Position numbers and translations under genes: made by a program. Under the pieces are notes generated by a model that was given only the letters and a program-made list of their open reading frames with translations, was not told the DNA's origin and made no database searches. A DNA stretch of 64,000 bases from Haliea sp. E1-2-M8 (lineage in GTDB: Bacteria > Pseudomonadota > Gammaproteobacteria > Pseudomonadales > Halieaceae), in assembly GCF_030649675.1 (NCBI RefSeq), contig NZ_JAUTDR010000002.1, positions 243,303 through 307,302 on the forward strand, read 5' to 3'. Position 1 is the stretch's first letter. Each line of letters begins with the position of its first letter. Positions 9,666 through 18,038 of the stretch are shown here, one piece after another.

Positions 9666-9681
9666 ACTTTAGACTTAAAGT
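9666..9681. promoter_or_regulatory. Operator-like palindrome between TonB receptor and MaoC genes
   Basis: ACTTTAGACTTAAAGT has perfect 6-bp inverted half-sites (ACTTTA and TAAAGT, 4-nt spacer). It lies 22 nt upstream of the receptor start, in the divergent promoter region shared with the MaoC-like gene. A 13/16 match occurs upstream of the cyclase gene at 4982-4997. A common regulator for this block is inferred. Confidence 0.45.
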
Positions 9682-9772
9682 GTTTTCGATAATAGGTTCA
9701 ATCGACGACGTTGTAAATACCCTGATTACAGAAGATTCAACAGTCCGATTATTGCCAAGTGGGAGACAGCAG

Positions 9773-10207
9773 ATGTGGCGTTTCAATAGTTTCGAGGCCG
9801 GGCAATTAATCCAGCTGGGGAAATATCAGCTGACAGCAGAGGATATAATCGAGTTTGCGACCCGCTACGACCCACAGCCGATGCATACCGATCCAGTGGC
9901 TGCGGCACACTCACCAATGGGCGAATTGATAGCGAGCGGCTGGCACACCTGTGCCATTGCAATGCGGCTGTTGTGTGACGCTTTCATCTCGGATTCGAGC
10001 TCGGTAGCAGCTCCTGGAGTGGATAGTATTCGCTGGCTAGCACCCGTTCGACCGGGGGACATATTGAGTGGGCAGTGCAGGATCCTGGAAACGCGTCTCA
10101 GTCAAAGCAAGCCGGATCGGGGCGTAGTAACCGCAGAAGTGTCCTTGCAACGCCAGGACGCTGTAGAGGTATTGCGCATGAAGACTACCGCGCTCTACCT
10201 GGTGTAG
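9773..10207 (+). CDS. MaoC-like (hot-dog) hydratase
   Basis: This 144-residue protein has the MaoC/R-specific enoyl-CoA hydratase core: an early strand region followed by FATRYDPQPMHTDPVAAAHSP, a hydratase-2 type motif with catalytic Asp and His, then LIASGWHTCAIAMRLL. Family members add water to 2-enoyl-CoA thioesters. I chose the ATG at 9773 because GGGAGA lies 7 nt upstream and the family starts there; an in-frame start at 9680 would overlap the palindrome. It is transcribed away from the TonB receptor. The actual acyl-CoA substrate is unknown. Confidence 0.85.
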   Translation: MWRFNSFEAGQLIQLGKYQLTAEDIIEFATRYDPQPMHTDPVAAAHSPMGELIASGWHTCAIAMRLLCDAFISDSSSVAAPGVDSIRWLAPVRPGDILSGQCRILETRLSQSKPDRGVVTAEVSLQRQDAVEVLRMKTTALYLV

Positions 10208-10322
10208 ACCATCAGACCCGGGGCTGACCTCTGAGCGAGGCCCCTGGCAGGGTGCGTGCCACAGCCGCCGAACAGGCAGCATGAACCCCGCGCTTCCTGC
10301 GAATCCGCTCAGAACGCACAGC

Positions 10323-10958
10323 TCACTCAGGCTGGTCGCTGCGGTGGGTGGCCGCGATACGCGCCGCCTGCTCATAGATCCCCGACATCAGATCAAGAGT
10401 ACGAGCCGAATCGGTTAATTGCGGCACGAACTCGTGGACAGTGCCGGTGAAATCAAGCAGCAGGTTGCGCCGAAGATCAGCATATCGCTCGGTGATCTCG
10501 AAACCCTTGGCGGTGACCCGGTAGGTAACCCCCTGTCGGTGTGAACTTTGCTTGCTCTTCTCGACCAGGCCCGCCTTGAGGAGCTTGCGTAGAGAATACT
10601 GGATGTTGGGAATGTCATCGCGATTCATCAATCGGGCAATCTCCTTGACACCCTTGGCTCGCTCCTTCATCCGGATCACGTGCAGAAGTGCGTTGTCGCT
10701 GCCACCCACATCTATACCACTAACCGCAGCGAGGCACTCGGCCTGCCAGCGGACAAACGCCTCGTTACAGCGGATGATGGCGTACTCAAGCTCGCTGACT
10801 GCGATCTCGTGGGGCGTCTCGGCAAGATGCCAGCGCCGGTCCAGAGCGAGCCCGCCGTTCTCGTCATTGCCTACCTTGGCAATACCGGGCGCGGTGGACT
10901 CTTTCTCCTTCGACATTTTTGGCAAGCCCGGGGAGCCGGGCTTTTTGCTTCTTGGCAT
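10323..10958 (-). CDS. MarR-type winged-helix transcriptional regulator (COG5631-like)
   Basis: This 211-residue protein has a winged-helix domain at about residues 75-165 (ARLMNRDDIPNIQYSLRKLL, then GLVEKSKQSSHRQGVTYRVT), preceded by a Lys/Pro-rich N-terminal tail. It resembles the predicted MarR-like regulators of COG5631. The ATG at 10958 is supported by a strong AAGGAGGG site; the frame is open further upstream, but that would run into the divergent promoter. It is divergent from the flavin monooxygenase gene, with an AT-rich 168-nt gap holding an inverted repeat. This suggests it controls that gene and itself. The effector is unknown. Confidence 0.82.
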   Translation of the reverse strand: MPRSKKPGSPGLPKMSKEKESTAPGIAKVGNDENGGLALDRRWHLAETPHEIAVSELEYAIIRCNEAFVRWQAECLAAVSGIDVGGSDNALLHVIRMKERAKGVKEIARLMNRDDIPNIQYSLRKLLKAGLVEKSKQSSHRQGVTYRVTAKGFEITERYADLRRNLLLDFTGTVHEFVPQLTDSARTLDLMSGIYEQAARIAATHRSDQPE

Positions 10959-11037
10959 AACGTCCCTCCTTCGATAAGCCGCGCTTTGCACGAATTGAAG
11001 CCACTTCACAAGTTTCTCATAGATCGGAACATCCCGG

Positions 11038-11070
11038 TTGACAATCTGGTTATTTGTAGTTAAATACAAT
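11038..11070 (+). promoter_or_regulatory. Candidate promoter and MarR operator for the LLM monooxygenase gene
   Basis: TTGACA (11038-11043) is a perfect -35 hexamer; TAAATA at 17-bp spacing or TACAAT (11065-11070) could serve as -10. Overlapping it, TTGTA (11054-11058) and TACAA (11065-11069) form an inverted repeat with a 6-nt spacer, the shape of a MarR-family operator. The position between the divergent regulator and enzyme genes fits autoregulated repression. Confidence 0.45.
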
Positions 11071-11126
11071 TGAATTTTAATTTTAATTTCAATAACGAAA
11101 TTTCACACTCCCAGGGAGAGATCGCC

Positions 11127-12233
11127 ATGAACCAAGCAGAAAACCGTATGTTCCGGAAAAACGAGTTCAAGCTCGGCACTTTTTCAGCAAACTGTTCCTC
11201 GGGCATGGCGGTCACCAAGGTGCCTGAGCGCTGGGTCAACTCCTGGGAGAACAATGCGCGCCTGGTCCGCCAATGCGACCAGGCCGGGCTCGATTTCATG
11301 CTGCCGATCGCCCGCTGGATCGGCTACGGTGGCGAGACCAATTTTCACTACAACGTACTGGAGACCATGGCCTGGGCCGCGGGGCTGCTTGCGATCACTG
11401 AACGGATCTCGGTGATCGCGACCATGCACACGGCGTTCAACCACCCGGTCGTGGTGGCGAAGCAGATTGCGACCATAGACCAGATTGGCGCCGGCCGCGC
11501 TGGGCTGAACATTGTCGCGGGCTGGAACCAGCCCGAGTACGATGCGATGGGTCTACAGCTAGCCGATGATCACGAGACCCGCTACGGCTATGCACAGGAG
11601 TGGTTCGATATTGTCAAAAAACTGTGGACCGAGAGCGGGGCCTTCGACTGGAATGGAAAGTATTTCCATCTCAAGGGCGTGCATTCCGACCCCAAACCGG
11701 TTTCGAACCTACCGCCCATCATCAACGCGGCGGGGTCCGCGCAGGGACGTGAGTTCGCGGTGAAAAATGCCAACTTTCTCTTCACTCCCGCGATCGACCT
11801 GGCCCGCTCCCGCGACGAGCTTGCAGAGTTGAAGGAACAGTCAAAAAACGCAGGCCGCGACCTCGATGTATTGACGTTTTCCTACGTAGTATGCCGGCCC
11901 AGCGAGAAGGAAGCCCAGGACTACCACAAGTATTACGCCGATACGAATGCGGACTGGGCCGCGGTGGACAACCTGGTAAGACTGCAGTTCGCCCACGCCC
12001 AGTCATTCCCGCACGACCTCCTGAGCCTTATCCGCGACCGCATGGCGGCGGGGCACGGCGGCTTCCCGCTGGTAGGCACACCGGAGCAGGTCGCAGACGG
12101 AATTACCGAGCTCTACGAGACCGGCTTTGGCGGCACCACCCTTGCGTTCGTGAACTACGCCGACGAGTTCCCGTATTTTGCCGAGCACGTGTTGCCCATA
12201 CTGGAGAAGAGAGGCATTCGAACCGGGGCCTGA
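11127..12233 (+). CDS. LLM-class FMN-dependent monooxygenase (SfnG/RutA-like)
   Basis: This 368-residue enzyme belongs to the luciferase-like, reduced-flavin-dependent monooxygenases. Segments such as FMLPIARWIGYGGETNFH, HTAFNHPVVVAKQIATIDQI and RAGLNIVAGWNQPEYDAMG resemble the dimethylsulfone monooxygenase, alkanesulfonate monooxygenase and pyrimidine oxygenase group. These use FMNH2 and O2 to cleave C-S or C-N bonds. The ATG at 11127 has a GGGAGAG site; the longer in-frame start at 11070 would fall in the promoter. The nitroreductase 118 nt downstream could be a flavin enzyme of the same pathway. The substrate is not determinable from sequence. Confidence 0.87.
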   Translation: MNQAENRMFRKNEFKLGTFSANCSSGMAVTKVPERWVNSWENNARLVRQCDQAGLDFMLPIARWIGYGGETNFHYNVLETMAWAAGLLAITERISVIATMHTAFNHPVVVAKQIATIDQIGAGRAGLNIVAGWNQPEYDAMGLQLADDHETRYGYAQEWFDIVKKLWTESGAFDWNGKYFHLKGVHSDPKPVSNLPPIINAAGSAQGREFAVKNANFLFTPAIDLARSRDELAELKEQSKNAGRDLDVLTFSYVVCRPSEKEAQDYHKYYADTNADWAAVDNLVRLQFAHAQSFPHDLLSLIRDRMAAGHGGFPLVGTPEQVADGITELYETGFGGTTLAFVNYADEFPYFAEHVLPILEKRGIRTGA

Positions 12234-12265
12234 TCAGGTATGGAGTGTTGGGGATTCCAGGTTCC

Positions 12266-12274
12266 TGCTATAGT
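12266..12274 (+). promoter_or_regulatory. Candidate extended -10 promoter for the nitroreductase gene
   Basis: TGCTATAGT is an extended -10 element (TGn plus TATAGT) in the gap after the LLM monooxygenase gene. No -35 at good spacing is visible. The nitroreductase could also be read through from the gene upstream. Confidence 0.3.
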
Positions 12275-12351
12275 CATTTGCCAGGCCGGGATCGGGAATC
12301 CGCACACTCTCTTACTTCAACTGTCAAGCCCCAATAACACAAGCGAATGTT

Positions 12352-12954
12352 ATGAAGCACAAGGACGCACAGACTCAGGCCCCCATCGACACCCAAATAA
12401 GAAAACGCTGGAGCCCCAGAGCCTTTCAGGCAGAGGCTCCCCCGCTGGACAATCTGCTCACCATGCTTGAGGCCGCGCGCTGGGCGCCATCCTGTTTCAA
12501 CGAGCAACCCTGGCGCTTTTTCCTCGGCCTGAAAGGCCTTGGGGACACCTACAGCAAAATATTTGACTCGTTGATTGAGTTCAACCAGGAGTGGGCAAAA
12601 CATGCCCCGGTTCTACTTCTCGCCGTAGCCAGGACTCACTTCTCGGCGAATGACAAACCCAATGATCACCACGCGTATGACACTGGTGCCGCCATGTCCC
12701 TGCTCAGCCTGCAGGCGGCAGAGTTCGACATTTACGTGCACCAGATGGCCGGTTTCGACAGGGACAAGGCGAGAGAAAAGTTCGCCATACCCGAGGGTTT
12801 TCTACCACTGGCTGCAGCAGCCATCGGCTACCGGGGCGACCCGCAGATGCTGAACGAGAGACAGCAGCGAACCGAGGCGGAGAGAAGGGAACGCAAGGAC
12901 TGGACAGAGACCTGTTTCGAGGGCACCTGGGACAACCCGCTTGAGCGGGGTTGA
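12352..12954 (+). CDS. Nitroreductase family FMN enzyme
   Basis: This 200-residue protein matches the nitroreductase/NAD(P)H-flavin oxidoreductase fold. The FMN phosphate-binding KRWSPRAFQ lies near residues 18-26, the core MLEAARWAPSCFNEQPWRFF near 38-57, and DTGAAMSLLSLQAAEFDIYVHQMAGFD in the second half. The ribosome site is weak. It ends 6 nt before nagA and follows the LLM monooxygenase, so it may supply reduced flavin or reduce a nitro/quinone substrate. Neither role can be distinguished here. Confidence 0.85.
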   Translation: MKHKDAQTQAPIDTQIRKRWSPRAFQAEAPPLDNLLTMLEAARWAPSCFNEQPWRFFLGLKGLGDTYSKIFDSLIEFNQEWAKHAPVLLLAVARTHFSANDKPNDHHAYDTGAAMSLLSLQAAEFDIYVHQMAGFDRDKAREKFAIPEGFLPLAAAAIGYRGDPQMLNERQQRTEAERRERKDWTETCFEGTWDNPLERG

Positions 12955-12960
12955 CCGCAT

Positions 12961-14136
12961 ATGAAGAACGCGCTTCCGCAGCGGGCCCTGCGCGCCACCC
13001 GCCTGTTCGACGGCGAACAGTGGCACAGTGACTGCGGTGTGCTGCTGGCGGGTGACTCGGTGCAGGCTCTCATCCCGGCCGCCGCGATACCCGCCGCGCT
13101 GCCTTGTGAGGATATACCCGACGGTTTTCTGGCGCCCGGCCTGGTGGACCTGCAGGTCAATGGGGGTGGCGGCCTGCTGTTCAATAACGCGCCCAGCGCC
13201 GACACCGTTCTGCACATCGCCGCCGCCCATCGCCGCTACGGGACTACCGCGCTATTGCCCACCCTGCTCAGCGATACCGCCGCGGTATTGGAGGCGGGAG
13301 TTGCAGCGGTACGTTCTGCGCGGAGTTCGGCGCAGGCGGAAGCCAGGACCGTGCTCGGTATACATATTGAAGGACCGTTCTTTGCCGATGCGCGGCGCGG
13401 TACCCACCGGGCGGATCGCCTGCGCCGGCCCTCGCAGCAGGATATCGAATGGCTGTGCAGCCTCACGGATATCCACTGCCTGACCACCCTGGCGCCGGAA
13501 GCCATGGCCCCGGGCATGATTCGCCAACTGGCCGGCGCCGGCATTACTGTCAGTGCCGGCCACAGCGCGGCCAGTTGGCAAGAGCTGCGGCAGGCGCAGC
13601 AGGAGGGCCTGCGCGGTTATACCCACCTGTTCAATGCCATGAGCCCGCTGACCGCCAGGGAGCCGGGGGTGACCGGCGCTGCCCTCGACAGCGGCGACTG
13701 CTGGTTGAGCATCATCGCCGACGGCCACCATGTGCATCCCGCCAGCATCCGCATCGCCCAGCGCTGCGCCGGTGCCGGCAAGCTGTTTCTGGTCAGCGAT
13801 GCCATGGCCACCGTCGGCAGCGGCCAACCCTGGTTCACGCTGTACGGTGAGCGCATCACGGCGCGGGACGGTCGCCTGCTCAATGCGGAGGGTGCCCTGG
13901 CGGGGAGTGCGATTGGACTGATAGACGCGGTGCGCTACTGCCACCAGGTGGTGGGACTGCCCTTGGAGGAGTGCCTGCGCATGGCTTCCCTGTACCCGGC
14001 CGCATTTATCGGCGAGCCCGAACTGGGCCGGATCGCCGCGGGCTCGCGGGCGGACCTGGTGCTGCTGGATGCGGATCTGCAGGTTAACGCCACCTGGCTC
14101 GCGGGCCAGCGCGAGGACCACGCACAGCCACAGTGA
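12961..14136 (+). CDS. nagA: N-acetylglucosamine-6-phosphate deacetylase
   Basis: This 391-residue amidohydrolase-superfamily enzyme deacetylates GlcNAc-6-P in amino sugar and cell-wall recycling. Visible signatures are APGLVDLQVNGGGG (near residue 59), the metal-binding Glu in HIEGPFF, His residues in SAGHSAA and THLFNAMSPL, and the catalytic Asp in VSDAMATVG. Length is normal. No nagB, nagE or nagK lies in the window, so it appears as a solitary recycling gene 6 nt behind the nitroreductase. It converges with the ABC1 kinase gene, leaving only 3 nt between stops. Confidence 0.93.
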   Translation: MKNALPQRALRATRLFDGEQWHSDCGVLLAGDSVQALIPAAAIPAALPCEDIPDGFLAPGLVDLQVNGGGGLLFNNAPSADTVLHIAAAHRRYGTTALLPTLLSDTAAVLEAGVAAVRSARSSAQAEARTVLGIHIEGPFFADARRGTHRADRLRRPSQQDIEWLCSLTDIHCLTTLAPEAMAPGMIRQLAGAGITVSAGHSAASWQELRQAQQEGLRGYTHLFNAMSPLTAREPGVTGAALDSGDCWLSIIADGHHVHPASIRIAQRCAGAGKLFLVSDAMATVGSGQPWFTLYGERITARDGRLLNAEGALAGSAIGLIDAVRYCHQVVGLPLEECLRMASLYPAAFIGEPELGRIAAGSRADLVLLDADLQVNATWLAGQREDHAQPQ

Positions 14137-14139
14137 ACG

Positions 14140-15459
14140 TCAGGGCTTGAGCCGCTGCGCCATCAGTGCCCGCACATCCACCTTCGCCCCAAGGCGATTG
14201 GCGAGCACGAACATGCCCCCCAGCTTGCGGTGGAAATAGACCGCATGGGTGGGCGGCGCCTGCCAAAAGTCCCGGAATCCGGTCACCGACTGGCCCATTT
14301 CCATCAGTCGGGCCGGCATGTCGGAGGCGCCGAAATCGTAGGGGCCCTCCTGCCGCAGTGGCTCCAGCGCCAGCAGCAGCATGTCCAGCACCAGCTCCCG
14401 GTAGCGCGAGTCCGGTTCGCCCATGGAGTAGCCGACGCGCTCCGCCGCCCTGGCGGTGCCCTCCCGGTCGCCCGCCATCGCGGCCGCCGCCAGCTTGGCG
14501 TAGTCGCGGACGAAGGCGGCCTTGAACGGGCGGGTGGCGCCAAAATCGAGCAGCACGATTGCGCCGTCGCGCTCGCGATACTGGTAATTGGCAAAATTGG
14601 GGTCGGTCTGCACCAGCCGCAACTCGAACATTTCGGTCAACAGCAGCTCGATCAGGGCGCTCATGACCCGGTCGCGTTCGGCGGCCGGCTGCAGGGCCAG
14701 GGTCTCGATGGACTCGCCCTCGACGTAGGTCATGCCCAGAACATTGCGCCGGGTCAGGTCTGGCAACACCTCGGGCAGGACAAAGCGCTGGTCGTGGGCG
14801 AGGGCCTTGCGAAAGCGGTTGAGATATTTGGCTTCCTTGAGATAGTCGGCCTCGTCCTTGAGCTGGGCACGGGCGTCCAGCAACAGCGGCTCCAGGTCCA
14901 GGTGCCGCGGCAGCAGCCCCGACATCCGCAGCAGGGTGGCAATGTTGTCGACGTCGCTGTCTATGCTGTCGGCGACGCCCGGATACTGGATCTTGAGCAC
15001 TGCGGCGCGGCCGTCGGGCGCGCGGATCCGGTGCACCTGCCCAATGGAGGCCGCTGCCAGGGGGCGCCACTCAAAGTCGAACAGCGCCGGGTCCCAGCCC
15101 GGGCCGAAGGCCTGCTGCAGGGCCTGCTGCAACTGCCTGACCGGCATCGACTCGGCATCGGCACGCAGCCGCGCCAGGATCTCCGCCAGCTCCCGCGGCA
15201 GCAGGTCGCCGGTATCCATGGACAGGATCTGGCCCAGCTTCATGGCGGCGCCGCGCATCCGCGCCAGCTGTTTGGTCACCCGGCGGGCATTGCCCGGAGT
15301 CAGCAGCAGGTCCCGCGCCTTGGGGCGCTTGCCCGCGCGCAGCTGGCGCTCGCCTTCCGCCAGCATGCCGCCGGCAACGCCACCAGCCAGACGCGCCATT
15401 CCCGCCAGCCGCCGCAGGCGCCCTGACGGCACTGCACTGGTATCGAACTGTTCCGTCAT
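14140..15459 (-). CDS. ABC1/AarF (UbiB-like) atypical kinase, copy 1
   Basis: This 439-residue protein has the ABC1 kinase marks: the KxGQ motif in MKLGQILSMDTGDLLP (about residues 93-110), the Ala-rich AAASIGQVHRI, the lysine-bearing VLKIQYPG and the metal-binding LLDFGATRPF. The family (UbiB, Coq8/ADCK) supports quinone biosynthesis or lipid handling at membranes. It overlaps the second ABC1 gene by 4 nt (ATGA), so the two are translated together. It is the last gene of a six-gene operon otherwise made of acyl-CoA dehydrogenases and a GST. The true ubiB normally sits with ubiE and ubiJ, so this is probably a paralogue. Confidence 0.88.
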   Translation of the reverse strand: MTEQFDTSAVPSGRLRRLAGMARLAGGVAGGMLAEGERQLRAGKRPKARDLLLTPGNARRVTKQLARMRGAAMKLGQILSMDTGDLLPRELAEILARLRADAESMPVRQLQQALQQAFGPGWDPALFDFEWRPLAAASIGQVHRIRAPDGRAAVLKIQYPGVADSIDSDVDNIATLLRMSGLLPRHLDLEPLLLDARAQLKDEADYLKEAKYLNRFRKALAHDQRFVLPEVLPDLTRRNVLGMTYVEGESIETLALQPAAERDRVMSALIELLLTEMFELRLVQTDPNFANYQYRERDGAIVLLDFGATRPFKAAFVRDYAKLAAAAMAGDREGTARAAERVGYSMGEPDSRYRELVLDMLLLALEPLRQEGPYDFGASDMPARLMEMGQSVTGFRDFWQAPPTHAVYFHRKLGGMFVLANRLGAKVDVRALMAQRLKP

Positions 15460-16850
15460 TCGCTGTTCTCCCGCCAGTGCCGGATATGCCGGCGCACCAG
15501 GTCGTGGGCATTGAACTCGGCGTCCAGCACCGCGATAAAGGTATACACCCCGGTCAGCTTGCGCGCAATCAGGGCAAAATCCCGCGACGGGGTGGTAAAG
15601 TCCAGCGATGCCGCGGAACTCGCCGCCGCCTTGCCGGCCCGCCGCAGCAGACGGGACCTGCCCCAGCAGTATTCACCCTTGTCATTCAGGTATTCAGCGG
15701 GCAGCTCGGCCGGGGGCCGCAGCGGTTCCAGCAGGCCGAGGCAGAAGTCAGTAAAGGATTCCCGGGCATGGACGCTGCTGTCGGCATCCAGGCAGTCGAG
15801 CCCGATCAGGCTCTCCAACAGGGCTTCCCGGTCCTGCTCCTGGCCGGCGGCGATGGCATTGCCGAGGTGGCGCAAAAATGTCTGCTCACAGCTCAGGGTG
15901 GAACCGAAGTCCAGCAGCACCAGTTCGTCGCTGCGCCGGCCGCTGCGGATCAGGTAGTTGCCGAAATTGGGATCGGTCTGCAACACGCCCCAGCGGTACA
16001 GCTCGTGAAACAACAGCTCCAGCATGTTGCGGCCCAGGGCGTTGCGGCGGCGCTGCGACAGCGCGGCCACTTCCGGGCGGTTGACCTGGTAGCCATCGAT
16101 ATATTCCAGCGCCAGCACATCGTCACTGCAGTAGCGCGGAAATCGCCTGGGAACATAGTAGGGGCTGCCGCTCGGGGTCGCGGTGTCCCGCGCCACCAGC
16201 TCCGCCACGGTGTCGCCCATCTGCGCCTCGTGCCGGTAGTCTATTTCCTGGTGCAGGTGTGCGCGCATGGACTCCAGCCAGTCGTCCAGCTCGCGGCCAG
16301 CCTTGACCCAGCGTGCCAGCAGCAACATGCGTACCACCGCATCGAAGTCGCTGTCGATCACCTCGCGCAGGCCGGGGTACTGCACCTTCAGGCAGATCTG
16401 CTCCCCGGTCGCGGTCACGGTAGCGCGATGGACCTGGGCCAGGGAGGCCGCCGCCAGTGCCTCATGTTCAACCTCGAGCTCTTCCAGGCGCGCGCCGAGA
16501 CTGGCCCGCAGCTCTGGTTCTATCTCTTCCCAGGGCAGGGGCTCCGTCGCGGCGTTCAGTTCCTGCAGGGCTTCGGTCAGGGCGCGGGGGAGGAAGTGCT
16601 CGCCCAGGAGCGCGAACATCTGGCCGATCTTGACGTAGGTGCCCTTGAGCCTACCCAGCTCCGCCACGAAGCGACGCGCTTCCCTGCGGATAAACGGGGA
16701 ATCCGCCGGCAGCTCCTCCTGCCCGTGAGGGCGCAGCCGCTGCAGGGCACCGTCAATGGCAAAGGCGCCGCCCGCGCGCAAGCCGGCCAGGGACACGGCC
16801 AAACCGCGCCCGAAGCTACCCTGCCGAATGCTGGATGATTTCTTGCTCAT
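15456..16850 (-). CDS. ABC1/AarF (UbiB-like) atypical kinase, copy 2
   Basis: This 464-residue ABC1 kinase is a diverged homologue of its downstream neighbour. It shows KGTYVKIGQMFALLGEHFLP, AAASLAQVHRA, LKVQYPGLREVIDSDFD, DPNFGNYLI and LLDFGSTL. I chose the ATG at 16850 because the sequence becomes family-like there; the frame is open for 82 more codons over the end of the acyl-CoA dehydrogenase gene, which is a shadow. The gap to that gene is 34 nt. A pair of adjacent ABC1 kinases suggests a heteromeric complex or two successive steps, which is an inference. Confidence 0.87.
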   Translation of the reverse strand: MSKKSSSIRQGSFGRGLAVSLAGLRAGGAFAIDGALQRLRPHGQEELPADSPFIRREARRFVAELGRLKGTYVKIGQMFALLGEHFLPRALTEALQELNAATEPLPWEEIEPELRASLGARLEELEVEHEALAAASLAQVHRATVTATGEQICLKVQYPGLREVIDSDFDAVVRMLLLARWVKAGRELDDWLESMRAHLHQEIDYRHEAQMGDTVAELVARDTATPSGSPYYVPRRFPRYCSDDVLALEYIDGYQVNRPEVAALSQRRRNALGRNMLELLFHELYRWGVLQTDPNFGNYLIRSGRRSDELVLLDFGSTLSCEQTFLRHLGNAIAAGQEQDREALLESLIGLDCLDADSSVHARESFTDFCLGLLEPLRPPAELPAEYLNDKGEYCWGRSRLLRRAGKAAASSAASLDFTTPSRDFALIARKLTGVYTFIAVLDAEFNAHDLVRRHIRHWRENSE

Positions 16851-16884
16851 GGCCCTTGGTACGCAGCGCCGGTGCCGGTGGACG

Positions 16885-18027
16885 TCACCGGTCGAGGAGC
16901 AAACTGGCAAGCTGTTTGCGGTGGTGCTGGGCATCACCAAAGGCCTGCTGGGTCCACTGGGCCCGGCGCACATAGAGCTGGGCATCGCACTCCCAGGTGA
17001 AGCCCATGCCGCCGTGGAACTGGATCGCGCGATCACCGGCGAACTTGAGCGTCTCGGTGGCCTGGGTTTTGGCCATGCGGCAGGCGATTTCGGCATCGCG
17101 GTCGAGTGCGTCTTCGGTGAGCAGGGTCGCGGCGTGATAAACGAAGGAACGGGTTGAATCGACGCCGATCAGAATGTCCACGCAGGGATGCTTCAGGGCC
17201 TGATAGGAACCGATCAGCTTGCCGAATTGTTTGCGGGTCTTGAGGTACTCCACCGTAGTGTCGAGACAGGCCGCCGCACTGCCACCGGCCTCGGCCGCCA
17301 CCAGCAGGGCGCCCAGCAGGCGCAGGTCGCGCAGTGCGCTGGCCACGCGAGGGCCGCGCACCACCGCAGCCTCCGCCACCTTGATAGCGCTGAAATCAAT
17401 GGCCTGCGCGCGGCGAGTGCAATCGATGAGGCTGTGGTCGCGGCGTGCCGAGACGGGCACATCCGCGGCGGCAACCAGCACCAGCACCGGCTCGCCGGCC
17501 TGCTGTGCCACCACCACAAACCACTCCGCCACGGCCGCGTCCATGACCTGCTGTTTGCTGCCCTGCAGCACACCGTCGGCCCCCAGCTCGCAGCGAATGC
17601 GGCTGGCGCCCCAGTCGTGGCTGTCCAGCAGGGCCACGGTGGCGGGCGCACCGGCCGCCAGGGTCGCGAGCAGCGCATCCTCCGCCGGCGACTCCCGCGC
17701 CCGCAGCAGCAACTGGCTCGCCAACACGCTGCTCAGCAGCGGACCACCGAGCAGGGACCTGCCCATGGCCTCCATGACCGGCACCATCGCCGCGATGCCG
17801 AGACCGGAGCCGCCCACGGCTTCGGGCAGCGCCATGCCCGGCCAGCCCATGTCGACCATCTGCCGCCAGATCTCGGGGTCAAAGCCCTGCTCCGACTCCA
17901 GTAGCGCCCGCACCGCGGCAATAGTCGACTTGTCGCGGCAGAAGGAGCGCGCCACATCCAGGACCATGGCCTGGTCTTCGCTGAAGCTCAGCGCCGTACT
18001 GCCAAGAACAGATCCACTCACAGACAT
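16885..18027 (-). CDS. Acyl-CoA dehydrogenase (short partner subunit)
   Basis: This 380-residue protein has the acyl-CoA dehydrogenase N-terminal helical domain, middle beta domain and C-terminal helices (TRKQFGKLIGSYQALKHPCVDI, then IQFHGGMGFTWECDAQLYVRRA). The C-terminal loop after GGMGFTWE lacks the YEG-type catalytic glutamate motif of MCAD-like enzymes. It lies 11 nt behind a second, longer acyl-CoA dehydrogenase. This arrangement resembles heteromeric pairs such as ChsE4-ChsE5 of steroid side-chain oxidation. A heterotetramer is inferred. Confidence 0.9.
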   Translation of the reverse strand: MSVSGSVLGSTALSFSEDQAMVLDVARSFCRDKSTIAAVRALLESEQGFDPEIWRQMVDMGWPGMALPEAVGGSGLGIAAMVPVMEAMGRSLLGGPLLSSVLASQLLLRARESPAEDALLATLAAGAPATVALLDSHDWGASRIRCELGADGVLQGSKQQVMDAAVAEWFVVVAQQAGEPVLVLVAAADVPVSARRDHSLIDCTRRAQAIDFSAIKVAEAAVVRGPRVASALRDLRLLGALLVAAEAGGSAAACLDTTVEYLKTRKQFGKLIGSYQALKHPCVDILIGVDSTRSFVYHAATLLTEDALDRDAEIACRMAKTQATETLKFAGDRAIQFHGGMGFTWECDAQLYVRRAQWTQQAFGDAQHHRKQLASLLLDR

Positions 18028-18038
18028 GCGCAGCGCTC

